From Rhipicephalus microplus (lineage: Eukaryota > Arthropoda > Arachnida > Ixodida > Ixodidae), in assembly GCF_043290135.1 (NCBI RefSeq), contig NW_027464588.1, positions 4,703,501 through 4,767,500 of the forward strand: a stretch of DNA of 64,000 nucleotides. The letters run 5' to 3'. The position numbers were made by a program, and so were the translations under genes. Shown in pieces: positions 35,011-42,922 of this stretch. Within the stretch, counting starts at the first letter, position 1, and the number at the start of each line of letters is the position of its first letter. Below the pieces are notes generated by a model. It had not been told where the DNA came from. It searched no databases and worked only from the letters and a program-made list of their open reading frames with translations.

Positions 35011-35264
35011 CTTGAAGCATTAAGAGTTGGCCTGAGCACCCGGCGGGTGCATAAGGGCCGCGTGATGCGGTGGACTGGGCACGGCTGTACGTTGCGACAA
35101 CGGCTTATCCGCGGCAACGGCAGGGGCGACGACGTGATCAAGATATTGCTCCACTTGGCCCAAACGATTACCGTGTACCGCGAGAGTAGACTGCACGAGA
35201 GCCATGCTTTCGCCAAGAAAGCGAAGGCTTTCCTTAATCGCCGATAGCGTGCTCTTAATGTCGT

Positions 35265-36950
35265 CTAACTCTTTCTTATAGCTGGCTGGTCGTGGGCGAC
35301 CGCGCGTTTCTTGGGTGCGCTCTCGCCGTCGTCGTTACCAACGCCTACGGGTTGCGGCTGCAACGGAGTGACTGCATTGTCGTCGTTGTCGGTTGGGGGC
35401 ATAGCAGCGCGTGCGTTTCTGTCAGTTTTTAGTTCGGCAATTGCGACTGTGAGTTTGCGTATTGTTTCTTTCATCATCGCATTTTCCTGCTTTAAGATCG
35501 CTATCTCAGAGGTGTTGTGTGTATCATGCTCTGGGAGTGATCCCGACCCTACCTGTGATGTAGTGTTTCCTTTTCTCCGGACGGCGTCCGCCCAAGTGAG
35601 AGGTCCCCGCTTATTCTTGCTGACGTTGCCTGGCGATGGTGGTGCCGATGGGCTAGGCGATCGTTGACGCGAGACCCCGGTGAGACTGGGGTGAGGCCTG
35701 GAACTGGCATGAGGCCCGGAACCTGAGTTGGAGCCGGAGCGTGATCCGTGTCGGGAACCTGAACGGGAACCGTGACGTGAACCAGAACGAGACCTGGAGT
35801 AGCCTCGCGATATAGATCTGGTTGGGGTCCCACTTCGCGCGCTGTGGGAGTGGGTCCGAGGGCGGCTCCGGGACCTCGATACACGCATTGTGCGGTTCCT
35901 GGGACGACTCCGGGATCGGGACCGGGATCGGCTGCCATTGGGTCGACCATCTGTAAAAAGCTTCGAGGCCTGGTCGTCGTCAGTGGTTGCATTGAACTCG
36001 TTCATTGCATCGTAACTGTTGTGTCGCATCGAGTGTGCTCGCTCCCATCGTCGTCGGCGCACCACGTATGGAATGTGGTAGCGTTCTTTACATTCCCTGT
36101 CGGCAGTGAGGTGGGTTCCTCCGCAAAGCTTGCATGTTGGTGTGCAGCGGTGTTCCTTTTCGGGGTTCGGCACGCTGCAGCCTCTGCAGATAACGTCTCC
36201 AGGGTTCGGGCACACGTCCGCTCGATGGCCGAGCCGACCACAGGTGTAGCAAATATCTATCTGTCTACGGTATAGTGTACATTGAAGTAGCACCGATCCG
36301 TATCGCACAAAATTGGGCACACGATGTCCATCGAAGGCCACGATCACTGCAGTGGTACTTCCGATGCGCTTCGCAGCCAAAGCTAGTGGATTGCGGTCGT
36401 TGACAATCTTCGCATCAATGTCCGCCGAACCGTCTTGCACGGGAATCCCTCGAATGACACCTTTGCATGTAGAATGTGGTGCCGCTTCGTAGGCACTAAC
36501 TTCATAGGTCTTGTCAGCGATGCGAATTTCTTTAACGCGCACGTAGCGATTAGCATTTTCTCTCTTCGGCGTGCTTGCTACTAAGATATTCTGTTTAATA
36601 TTGGGGCAGAGCGTGTCTGCTTGCTGCTCCGATGGGCTGATACCTGCCGAAGTCGAAATGGCTTCAGCGATTGTCGTTGGGCCAACCCTAGCGATGTTAA
36701 GACCCCCTCTGGGTCTAATGATAATGCGGATGTCATTCTTTGGTAGGTGAGGCATTCGGCTTTCTCGAATAATCTTGTTCTTCACATGTTCTCTGTTGCG
36801 GGGCTTGTGCTCGTTGCGTTTCAGAGCGCTATATGACGGCACACGTTTGGAGCCTTCATTTTTTGCTCGGCGACACGAGGCGGTCTGCCAGCCTTGGTCT
36901 GGCGTGATTTCTTCAGGGTCAATGTCTTCCCCTGTCACTTGGTACTCCAT
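35265..36950 (-). CDS. LINE ORF1 (Gag-like) with zinc knuckles and RS-rich segment
   Basis: A frame of 561 codons. Seen: a probable RNA-binding region (about 130-230), then three cysteine clusters at about 234-247 (C-x2-C-x4-H-x4-C), 255-269 and 273-287 (C-x2-C-x3-H-x6-C), as usual in I- and R1-type Gag-like proteins. A long RS/SR dipeptide segment occupies about 340-430, and a helical heptad stretch about 482-510. The last 15 codons seem to be out of frame: after a (CG)3 run at 35301-35306 another frame continues GRPRPASYKKELDDIKSTL and runs to a stop just before ORF2. The original protein was therefore probably about 85 residues longer, with a C-terminal coiled coil. Expected role: coating of element RNA. 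Confidence 0.8.
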   Translation of the reverse strand: MEYQVTGEDIDPEEITPDQGWQTASCRRAKNEGSKRVPSYSALKRNEHKPRNREHVKNKIIRESRMPHLPKNDIRIIIRPRGGLNIARVGPTTIAEAISTSAGISPSEQQADTLCPNIKQNILVASTPKRENANRYVRVKEIRIADKTYEVSAYEAAPHSTCKGVIRGIPVQDGSADIDAKIVNDRNPLALAAKRIGSTTAVIVAFDGHRVPNFVRYGSVLLQCTLYRRQIDICYTCGRLGHRADVCPNPGDVICRGCSVPNPEKEHRCTPTCKLCGGTHLTADRECKERYHIPYVVRRRRWERAHSMRHNSYDAMNEFNATTDDDQASKLFTDGRPNGSRSRSRSRSRPRNRTMRVSRSRSRPRTHSHSARSGTPTRSISRGYSRSRSGSRHGSRSGSRHGSRSGSNSGSGPHASSRPHPSLTGVSRQRSPSPSAPPSPGNVSKNKRGPLTWADAVRRKGNTTSQVGSGSLPEHDTHNTSEIAILKQENAMMKETIRKLTVAIAELKTDRNARAAMPPTDNDDNAVTPLQPQPVGVGNDDGESAPKKRAVAHDQPAIRKS

Positions 36951-37246
36951 CGCTCAGGGAAACAGTGCGGCTACGGGGCGCGCGAGCAAGCACGCGCCAC
37001 GTTAGAGCAAAGAAGATACTCGTCAGGGCTAGCTGGCGGCGGGCGAGCGACAATGGCGGAGGCGAAATAAAATGCAAGAAGCAAGCACTCACTGCGCGCA
37101 AATTGTGTCGGCAGAGTCCCTGTGTCTTCTGGAAGTCGTTGCACTAATATGACGCTGAAATCACAAAGTGGCGTCGCAAAAACGTTGAAAAAAGCAGGAG
37201 CCGTAGTGGAAGCGTTCGCACACTTCGGCTTCTTCTTCTTCCTCCC
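36951..37246 (-). promoter_or_regulatory. 5' UTR of the nested LINE, probable internal promoter
   Basis: GC-rich 296-bp leader between the target duplication and the ORF1 ATG. LINEs of this group use internal pol II promoters that start at their first bases. The leader starts gggaggaagaagaagaag on the minus strand; no TATA box is evident. The promoter role is inferred from position and family. Confidence 0.4.
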
Positions 37247-37258
37247 GAAGATTGAAGT
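37247..37258. repeat. 12-bp target-site duplication, 5' side of nested LINE
   Basis: Plus-strand gaagattgaagt, identical to 31336-31347. In the minus-strand reading it is ACTTCAATCTTC, codons of the DFNL part of the endonuclease metal-binding motif. Confidence 0.9.
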
Positions 37259-37672
37259 CTCCTGCCAATATTACTTTTCTCTCGATGAATTGTAGCATGT
37301 GCGCATGCAGCTTTGTCAGATAATCGCTTGTTGCATCAGGAGCCCGGTAGGCTGCGTACAACACGACATTCTGGCAGCCAAGTGTCACATTTAAACACAA
37401 ACACTCGAGATCAGGCACATCAAATAGCAACGTAGCTGTTATGCAGTCTTTCAGAATAACTGCCACCCCCCCCCCCTAGTTGCCCTGTCCTTCCGAAAAT
37501 TTTTGAAACCCAGCGGCACCACATCATCATCACTGACGGAAGTATGAAGCCACGTCTCGGTAAGGACAACTAGGTGAGGATCATTTGCCAGAAGTATAGC
37601 TTCAAGATGCTCAGTCTTGCTTGTAATACTACGAGCGTTTATATTTAGTAGTCCTGCACGTTGGTTGTTCAT
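37247..37672 (-). pseudogene. CR1-like ORF2 N-terminal endonuclease of copy B
   Basis: Starts with ATG at 37672 (MNNQRAGLLNINARSI) and shows LTETWL, DDDVVPLG and a GGG turn. It then changes frame inside an 11-base G run (plus 37466-37476) and continues VAVILKDC, LYAAYRAPDATSDYLTKLHAHML, VILAGDFNL up to the nested insertion. The homopolymer is a likely slippage site for the frame change. The other half of the domain begins at 31347. Confidence 0.8.
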
Positions 37673-37833
37673 GTGTCATGCGCTTCCATTATCACTACCT
37701 TCATGAGCATTGCTCAGAACACCTTCTGCGTTCACTGCATGCGTATGCCGTTTCTTTTGAGTGATTTTTCTACGTTCGTTCGCCGTTTCGTTCCAAACAA
37801 AAACTTCTTTGTCAACATGCAGTTTATCGAGAA

Positions 37834-38832
37834 CTAGATAAAAGCAGTTTTCTTTTTTAAGGTTTGCTTGGAATAGTTGTTTTGAACGAATATTTTAGAT
37901 CCCTTGAGTTTTTTTGCATTCTTTAGTACATCAGATTTTTCGTTGAAATCTTGAAAGAACAAGATGACGGGTCTTTTCGTACCGGGTTTTCCAATTCTAT
38001 GAATACTCCCTACCGATTTGCACGTGACACGAAGCTTATCTTTAAACGTCGTGTCAATTACTTTCTGCTTTAATTTCGCTTCAGTCTCTTTGGGGCTTTC
38101 AGAGATATCAAAAACCACTAAATTCGAGCGCCTACTTCTATCCTCAAGGTCCGTAAGTTTATGCGTCTGAAAGCTAACTGATTTTTGCTTTGTTGAAACA
38201 AGATTGTCAATAACGTCTAGTTTGGATGATTCGGTCTTGAGTTCAGTGATATGTTTTTCAATACCATAGAACCGCTGCTTGATATCCACAAACAGGCCCT
38301 TAAGGCCACAGATTTCATTGCGCAATTCGTTTTGACCTTCTAAAACCTTAAGAAGTGATTCTTCGATAGTAGGTCCGGGATTAGATTCAATGTCACCCCT
38401 CAATAACAACCGCATGGCACAAAAGCATTCGTAAGCAATCACAGAGCACTGGTTGGGGCACGGCAGGACTATAAGAAAGCGCGAATTGTTCTTAAAGAAA
38501 CCAAAACAAGGACCAACCTGCACAAGGCAGAAGAACGGCTTGGTTAGCGACATGCCGCTGCCATGCCCGCCGTGCCCAATGAAGTTGAAGTTCAGGAGGG
38601 GTTCATATATAAGCGTTGTATCTGCTGACGTCACGGTTTGGACAGTGATAGCTGAGGAAGGACGAAGGGTGATGTCGCTTGATGTTGCATCATTTTGCAG
38701 CAAATGCGTTGCCGCATAACCTGGTTGTTGAAACGTCGGCGAGGTCGAGTTTGGAAAGTAGCAGCACTGCATAGCCAATCCTGCGCACAAGAGCCCCTGC
38801 ACAATGCAGAAGAACGGCTTGGTTAGCGACAT
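37834..38832 (-). pseudogene. CR1-like ORF1 of copy B, with canonical 2A-like motif
   Basis: The open frame of 332 codons includes two in-frame copies of an MSLTKPFFC peptide, because the 63-bp 5' repeat is read through; the ancestral start is probably the second (residue 94). Residues about 94-146 are hydrophobic and Cys-rich. DIESNPGP follows at 147-154, then a coiled-coil stretch (SLLKVLEGQNELRNEICGL), SRRSNLVVFDI and KRPVILFFQDFNEKSDVLKNAKKLKGSKIFVQNNYSKQTL, as in copy A. At about 37840 a small deletion shifts the frame; the remaining C-terminus is readable to about 37680 (LVLDKLHVDKEVFVWNE). It is therefore a pseudogene, but its N-terminal part is well kept. Confidence 0.8.
38371..38394 (-). 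other. 2A-like ribosome-skipping motif (DIESNPGP)
   Basis: Codons GAC ATT GAA TCT AAT CCC GGA CCT. The D-x-E-x-N-P-G-P consensus is complete, preceded by RLLLRG. In the 2A family the final Gly-Pro bond is not formed and translation resumes at Pro, splitting the protein. 2A-like motifs are established in several non-LTR retrotransposons. Here it would separate a hydrophobic leader of about 60 residues from the RNA-binding ORF1 protein. Activity is inferred, not shown. Confidence 0.8.
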
Positions 38833-38859
38833 GCTGCTGCCATGCCTGCCGTGCCCAAT
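38518..38859 (-). repeat. Direct repeats in the CR1 5' region (period 279 bp)
   Basis: A 63-bp block at 38797-38859 recurs at 38518-38580 with 5 or so mismatches (it includes agaacggcttggttagcgac). The period of 279 bp suggests one complete and one partial promoter-type monomer, as known for some LINEs. Both copies carry the MSLTKPFFC start codon context. Confidence 0.75.
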
Positions 38860-38865
38860 CGTGCG

Positions 38866-39340
38866 CTTTTATCTTGAAGTTATAAATGAATGGTTACACA
38901 TATAAAGCCATCCTCCTCACTCAAGTCACAATACAAATGACGGTAAATATCTTGAAAACTGAGATTTTTTTCTGGTATTTGGCATTTAGTTGTGGTAGCT
39001 TACACCGTCGTTGTAGTATTCAGAACTGAACGTAGCCGGTAACCGCAACATTTGCAGCGGCATTACGGGAGATAGTAATGGTCAGTTTGATTTATTTACG
39101 TGATAATCTTGACGTGACCTAGGGTGTGCAATGATTTCACTCTTAAACTTGTGATTTTCTTAACTTACATTACTTTTGAACATACATCCATTCACGACAC
39201 AGCGGCGTTGTCCCAATGCAGAAAACCAAGATGCGGGAATATTCGCTTGATTTTCTTAGGCAACACTCTACGTTTAACAAATGAATGCCTTGGAAACCAT
39301 ATGTATTTCTGCCATCTACCTTTTATCTTGAAGTTATAAA
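38866..39340. repeat. 433-bp segment bounded by a 21-bp perfect direct repeat
   Basis: The 21-mer beginning cttttatcttgaagtta is found at 38866-38886 and 39320-39340. It lies directly at the 5' boundary of CR1 copy B. The enclosed 433 bp have no recognised content. It could be a target duplication of an unknown insertion or part of an upstream monomer. Confidence 0.7.
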
Positions 39341-40788
39341 AAGTGAACAACTTCAAAGTTCGGCTGTGAAGAGAAGTCGTAGGGATAGGCTTAAGTATAC
39401 GTGAGTGTACTGGGGCCTCATCATGTGGTGTCCCGGACAGAGGACGCCAACCATGTAGCGGTGCAATGCTTTGGCCCCCAAACTCTGCTTTTTTTTCGAC
39501 AATAAATATTTGCAACTCTCTATCTCTTCTACGTTCAACGCCTGCGTTCTGTCACGCCTGATCCACGTTGTGCTTACACAGCGCAGAAATATTCCCAATC
39601 TTTGCCTGTGGTGGTAGCTTCCCAATATTTACAGCTTTCTAGCAACTTACTGCCATTCCTGTTTACCGCGGAAGTTACGTAAATCATCTTTGTGATCCTT
39701 TAGTCATTCCATCATGGGAAACATCAAGCCAGGAGTCAGGTAACACGTAAAAACATCAAGCACCACACCGGACGCGGCATTCTAGTTGGATCGGCGCGCT
39801 GCGTGTTCACAAGCCTGAAGCATTTGGAAGCGTACTATTTTGGCCCACGCCATACTCGGTTTAGAGCAAAAAGTGTTAAAGCGTAGAAAGTTCGACGTTA
39901 AATTAAACGCCACTTCCTACTTTTTAGTGCAAAACAAGGGCTGATATTACTCGCTCTTCTCTCATACATTGTCCTTTCGAAGTTTTAAGCGCTCCTTCAA
40001 ATGAGCCCGAAACGTAAGCACTGCGTCGAGTGTTTTGCCTAAAGTTACTTCTAAAGTGTGTTAAGTATGCCAGTACTTCGCAGAACTCCGGCAGAGGGCT
40101 TGGCCTCAAAATTATTTACGAGCTAAAAAAAACTTGAAAACGGGTCGAGGCAGGAATGTTTACTAGAAAATATAATTTGTTTTCTTTTGTTCGTAACAAT
40201 AAAAAGCAGTGCTCGAAAACTACGCCACGCAAGGATCACGCTTGCCTCTGCATACCTATCTATAAACTTTTATATCTGATTCGCTGTAAAATGTTTGGAT
40301 GGCTTTGAAAAAAAGGGCGGGGAAAGTGGTTCATTACTAATTTAACTCTAAACAAAATAGATGCATGGAACAGCCCTAGCTTCGATGACGTAAATTTTGT
40401 TATAGGCTCGCGCCAATAGAACAGTTTTGTTGCGCTTCATTGAGGGCGCCAAGGTGTTGTTATTACATATGGGTTTTTTACCAGTTTTAAAAAGCGTACT
40501 TTATTTTTAAACCATTCTGGTACTACGGGCAAACTTATAAATTTTTCACTGAACCATATTGAATAGAAAAATCCACCGAGATTAGCTGTTCTCCAGAATT
40601 ACATTGAACCGACAACTGCAACGCCATTCTACCTGAAATACAACTGCCAGGGGCAAAAAAAGAAGGTGCAGCGTAGGTTTCATTCTTAGACTGTATTCTG
40701 GAGTGAAATGGTATCTAATAAGAAGTACTATACTAGAAGCACGTGTTTGGGTAACAATTATGAATGCTTAAACCTTATAGCTGGTTTT
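39341..40788. other. Unassigned stretch, no supported gene
   Basis: No gene or known repeat. Short open frames (up to 107 codons, minus, about 39192-39515) show no domain. AT-rich with poly-A and poly-T runs. Confidence 0.4.
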
Positions 40789-40962
40789 GGCCCCAGTGTG
40801 GTGCTCTAGTAGCTAAGGTATGCTATGCGGAGGTAAAGAGTGGCTCAGGTACTCCGCCGCTAACCTGCACTTTGCAGGATTGAATCTCGGTTGTGGCGGC
40901 TGCACTTTCAATGGAGGCGAGAATGCTTGAGGCCTGTGTGCACAGATTTAGGTGCACGTTAA
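40789..40962 (+). mobile_element. Ruka-like SINE, 5' part (split by a TTAA element)
   Basis: tRNA-like head (CTCTAGTAGCTAAGGTA...GGATTGAATCTC) with an internal duplication of about 27 bp around aggta, then the body up to ttaggtgcacgTTAA. The rest resumes at 41682 with (TTGA)agaac...aaatttccggagccctcc. Compared with the copy at 42664 the two parts join without loss. Confidence 0.75.
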
Positions 40963-41685
40963 GGGGACACTGATGTCAAATAAGAATTTAAGTTAGAGTG
41001 AAAGCTAAATGTATGACAACATTTAAAACGACAATATTATCAACAACAGTGTCCAAATTACCGAGAAATTGAAATAAATACACAAAAAATAGGGCCTGTA
41101 GTAGGACATTATCGAAATAATCTTGATGACATCAGATGAACCACCTACAAATAACTACTAGTAATTGATCTAGCTGCACGAAATAAAGAAGCCTTCGCGC
41201 GTCCAGAGACCCAATAAAATGTTGCCTGTTCATTTCTGTTGGATTCATGGAAAAAAGAAACACCGGACTTTACTATGGGGAATGGCGACAGTGGTTAAAA
41301 ATACAATTTTTACGTAGTTACGCTTGATAGGCAATGTCACCTAGTGCGGTGCAGTTGAATTAAAAAACCTCTGCGATCTCGGAGCCAATGATGGGAAATT
41401 CATCAATGGCTGTTGTTGCTGCTGTGGCTCCTGCTGTTTTCGTCTGCTGCTACTAGCGCAGCAAAGCCGGGAACGTTGTGCACGGCAACACTGACGTGAG
41501 TCGGCCCTGTCGATCCGCTTCTTGACGCGGGTAATTTGAAGTGTGCTAACGCGATGGAGACCACTAAAAGGTGATTTCATTTCAAAATAGGCCTTTTTTG
41601 GCACAAAAAAAACACTACGAGGTTCCTGGACCACTATTTTCAAGCATCAACGTCAATTTCATAGTTGCCTTTATTGTCCTCTTGA
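40959..41685. mobile_element. 719-bp TTAA-flanked MITE (piggyBac-like) inside a SINE
   Basis: The insert 40963-41681 is bounded by TTAA (40959-40962) and TTGA (41682-41685), a one-base variant of the duplication. Its ends are imperfect inverted repeats: left GGGGACACTGATGTCAAATA, right (reverse complement) GAGGACAATAAAGGCAACTA. There is no transposase frame. TTAA duplication is the hallmark of piggyBac-superfamily insertion, so this is called a non-autonomous piggyBac-like element by inference. A minus-strand open frame of 100 codons inside has no motif. Confidence 0.65.
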
Positions 41686-41784
41686 AGAACTTTTGGTAGT
41701 CCAAATTTCCGGAGCCCTCCAGTACGACGACTCTCATAATCGAATGGTAATTTTGGGATGTTAAACCCTACAAATCAATCAATT
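41682..41784 (+). mobile_element. Ruka-like SINE, 3' part (split by a TTAA element)
   Basis: Continues the SINE of 40789-40962: aaatttccggagccctcc, ctctcataatcgaatggtaattttgggatgttaaaccc, and a CAATCAATCAATT tail. Confidence 0.75.
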
Positions 41785-41834
41785 ATACCTGATCGTGTGG
41801 TACTACTTTTGATATAATACCATTCACACGCGTT

Positions 41835-41930
41835 CGTGTGTGTGTATTTGTGTGTGTGTATAAAACACACACATACACTGCGGTCAGGTACGTGTGTTGT
41901 AACACACACAAACACACACACACAGGCACA
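41835..41930. repeat. Interrupted (TG)n/(AC)n microsatellite, inverted
   Basis: A TG-rich run (about 41835-41860) followed by AC-rich runs (about 41866-41930), which could pair imperfectly. It lies between two SINE 3' ends. Confidence 0.8.
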
Positions 41931-41979
41931 CAGAGAAGTTTTTCCGACCACCGTGCTCCTAGTGAAGAAATGGGCTTGT

Positions 41980-42085
41980 GCCTCTGAGAGGTCGAAGCCA
42001 ATATTCATATAGGGGTTTTGGCACTTCAAACCTCACATACCAATCGATCAATCAACCAATCATTCAACCAATCAGTCATTTATTG
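41980..42085 (+). mobile_element. Decayed SINE 3' end with CAAT tail
   Basis: The words gaggtcgaagcc, attcatataggggttttggcacttcaaacc and caatcgatcaatcaaccaatcattc follow the 3' end of the SINE family. Diverged; boundaries approximate. Confidence 0.5.
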
Positions 42086-42651
42086 AAGCAATCATGTAAT
42101 CAATTTTTCCGAGTTCAACAGCAACGCATTTTAAATACACACACCAACACGTAGACGCACGCACGCACGCACACATGTGCACAAACTTCAATCATTGATC
42201 TAGAAAAATACACCGCTGATGCATGTCGACCTGCTTCTTTCTGAAAACCTAATCGGTTTATTGCTTGTACCCCCATGCCACGCTCATTGACTTTTACCCT
42301 TGTGTTTTTTTACAGATTGGCTTTTTTCAAAAATTTCCCTGAAACATTTCGCTCATTTATGTTAGATTAGCTTGAGCCCGTTATGCCTCAAGGTAGTGCG
42401 GGCCACCCACAATTTTTCTAGTTATTTTTATATATAGCAGGTCAAAGAAGCACACGCACACATGCTTCCCAAGCGGTCCAGTAACGTTTTCCGCATTGTT
42501 GGTGTGTGTGTTACACACATGCACGTTCACAGACACAGTGGTCCAATACGTGTTTGGTGTAGTACCATCCGTGTGTGTTCATGAAACGTTTTGGGGGCTC
42601 AGTCCCCTTCAGATTAATTCTAAAAGCCAATATTTCACTTGGCTGATTACA
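42086..42651. other. Unassigned stretch with short AC-type repeats
   Basis: Short acac/acgc runs near 42139-42175 and 42450-42535. No gene recognised. Confidence 0.4.
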
Positions 42652-42922
42652 GACCCAATGGGCGCCCCGCCGCGGTGGTCTAGTGGCTAAGGTACTCGGC
42701 TGCTGACCCGCAGGGCGCGGGATCAAATCCCGGCTGCGGCGGCTGCATTTCCGATGGAGGCGGAAATGTTGTAGGCCCGTGTGCTCAGATTTGGGTGCAG
42801 GTTAAAGAACCCCAGGTGGTCGAAATTTCCGGAGCCCTCCACTACGGCGTCTCTCATATTCATATGGTGGTTTTGGGACGTTACACCCCAAATATTAATT
42901 AATTAATTGACCCACTGGGCGC
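42652..42922 (+). mobile_element. Ruka-like SINE, full length, with 14-bp target duplication
   Basis: The best full-length copy of the family (about 42664-42908): head GCCGCGGTGGTCTAGTGGCT with B-box GGGATCAAATCCC, the complete body, and an AATTAATTAATT tail. It is flanked by gacccaatgggcgc (42652-42665) and gacccactgggcgc (42909-42922), a 14-bp duplication with one mismatch that overlaps the first SINE bases. Confidence 0.85.

Larger units (their letters stand above)
31348..37246 (-). mobile_element. Full-length I/R1-type LINE inserted in CR1 copy B
   Basis: A 5899-bp minus-strand element: 5' UTR (37246-36951), ORF1 (36950-35265), ORF2 (35010-31393), a 3' UTR of about 45 bp with AATAAAG, and a tail of TTCCA repeats ending at 31348. 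Exact 12-bp duplications lie on both sides. ORF2 is uninterrupted over 1205 codons; ORF1 has one apparent 2-bp frameshift near its end. Base composition is clearly GC-richer than the surroundings. RNase H plus an apurinic-type endonuclease and three ORF1 zinc knuckles place it in the I/R1/LOA group; the exact clade is not decided. It looks like the youngest large insertion of the window. Confidence 0.9.
37247..38865 (-). mobile_element. CR1-like LINE copy B, 5' half (split by nested insertion)
   Basis: Minus-strand 5' part of the CR1-like element interrupted at 37247: 5' region with a repeated 63-bp block, ORF1 with a 2A-like motif, then the first part of ORF2 ending exactly at GDFNL. Comparison with copy A (9942-13830) gives the same gene order. 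With the nested element removed, copy B would be about 4.2 kb. The immediate 5' boundary is taken at 38865, beside a 21-bp direct repeat. Confidence 0.85.

Noticed and set aside
35844..36275. Plus-strand open frame of 143 codons
   Set aside because: Antisense of the ORF1 zinc-knuckle and RS-rich region; no own motif.
38371..38394. 2A motif as a sign of an integrated virus
   Set aside because: The flanking protein is a LINE ORF1 (coiled coil, RNA-binding segment) followed by a CR1-type endonuclease; 2A-like motifs occur in non-LTR retrotransposons, and no viral gene is near.
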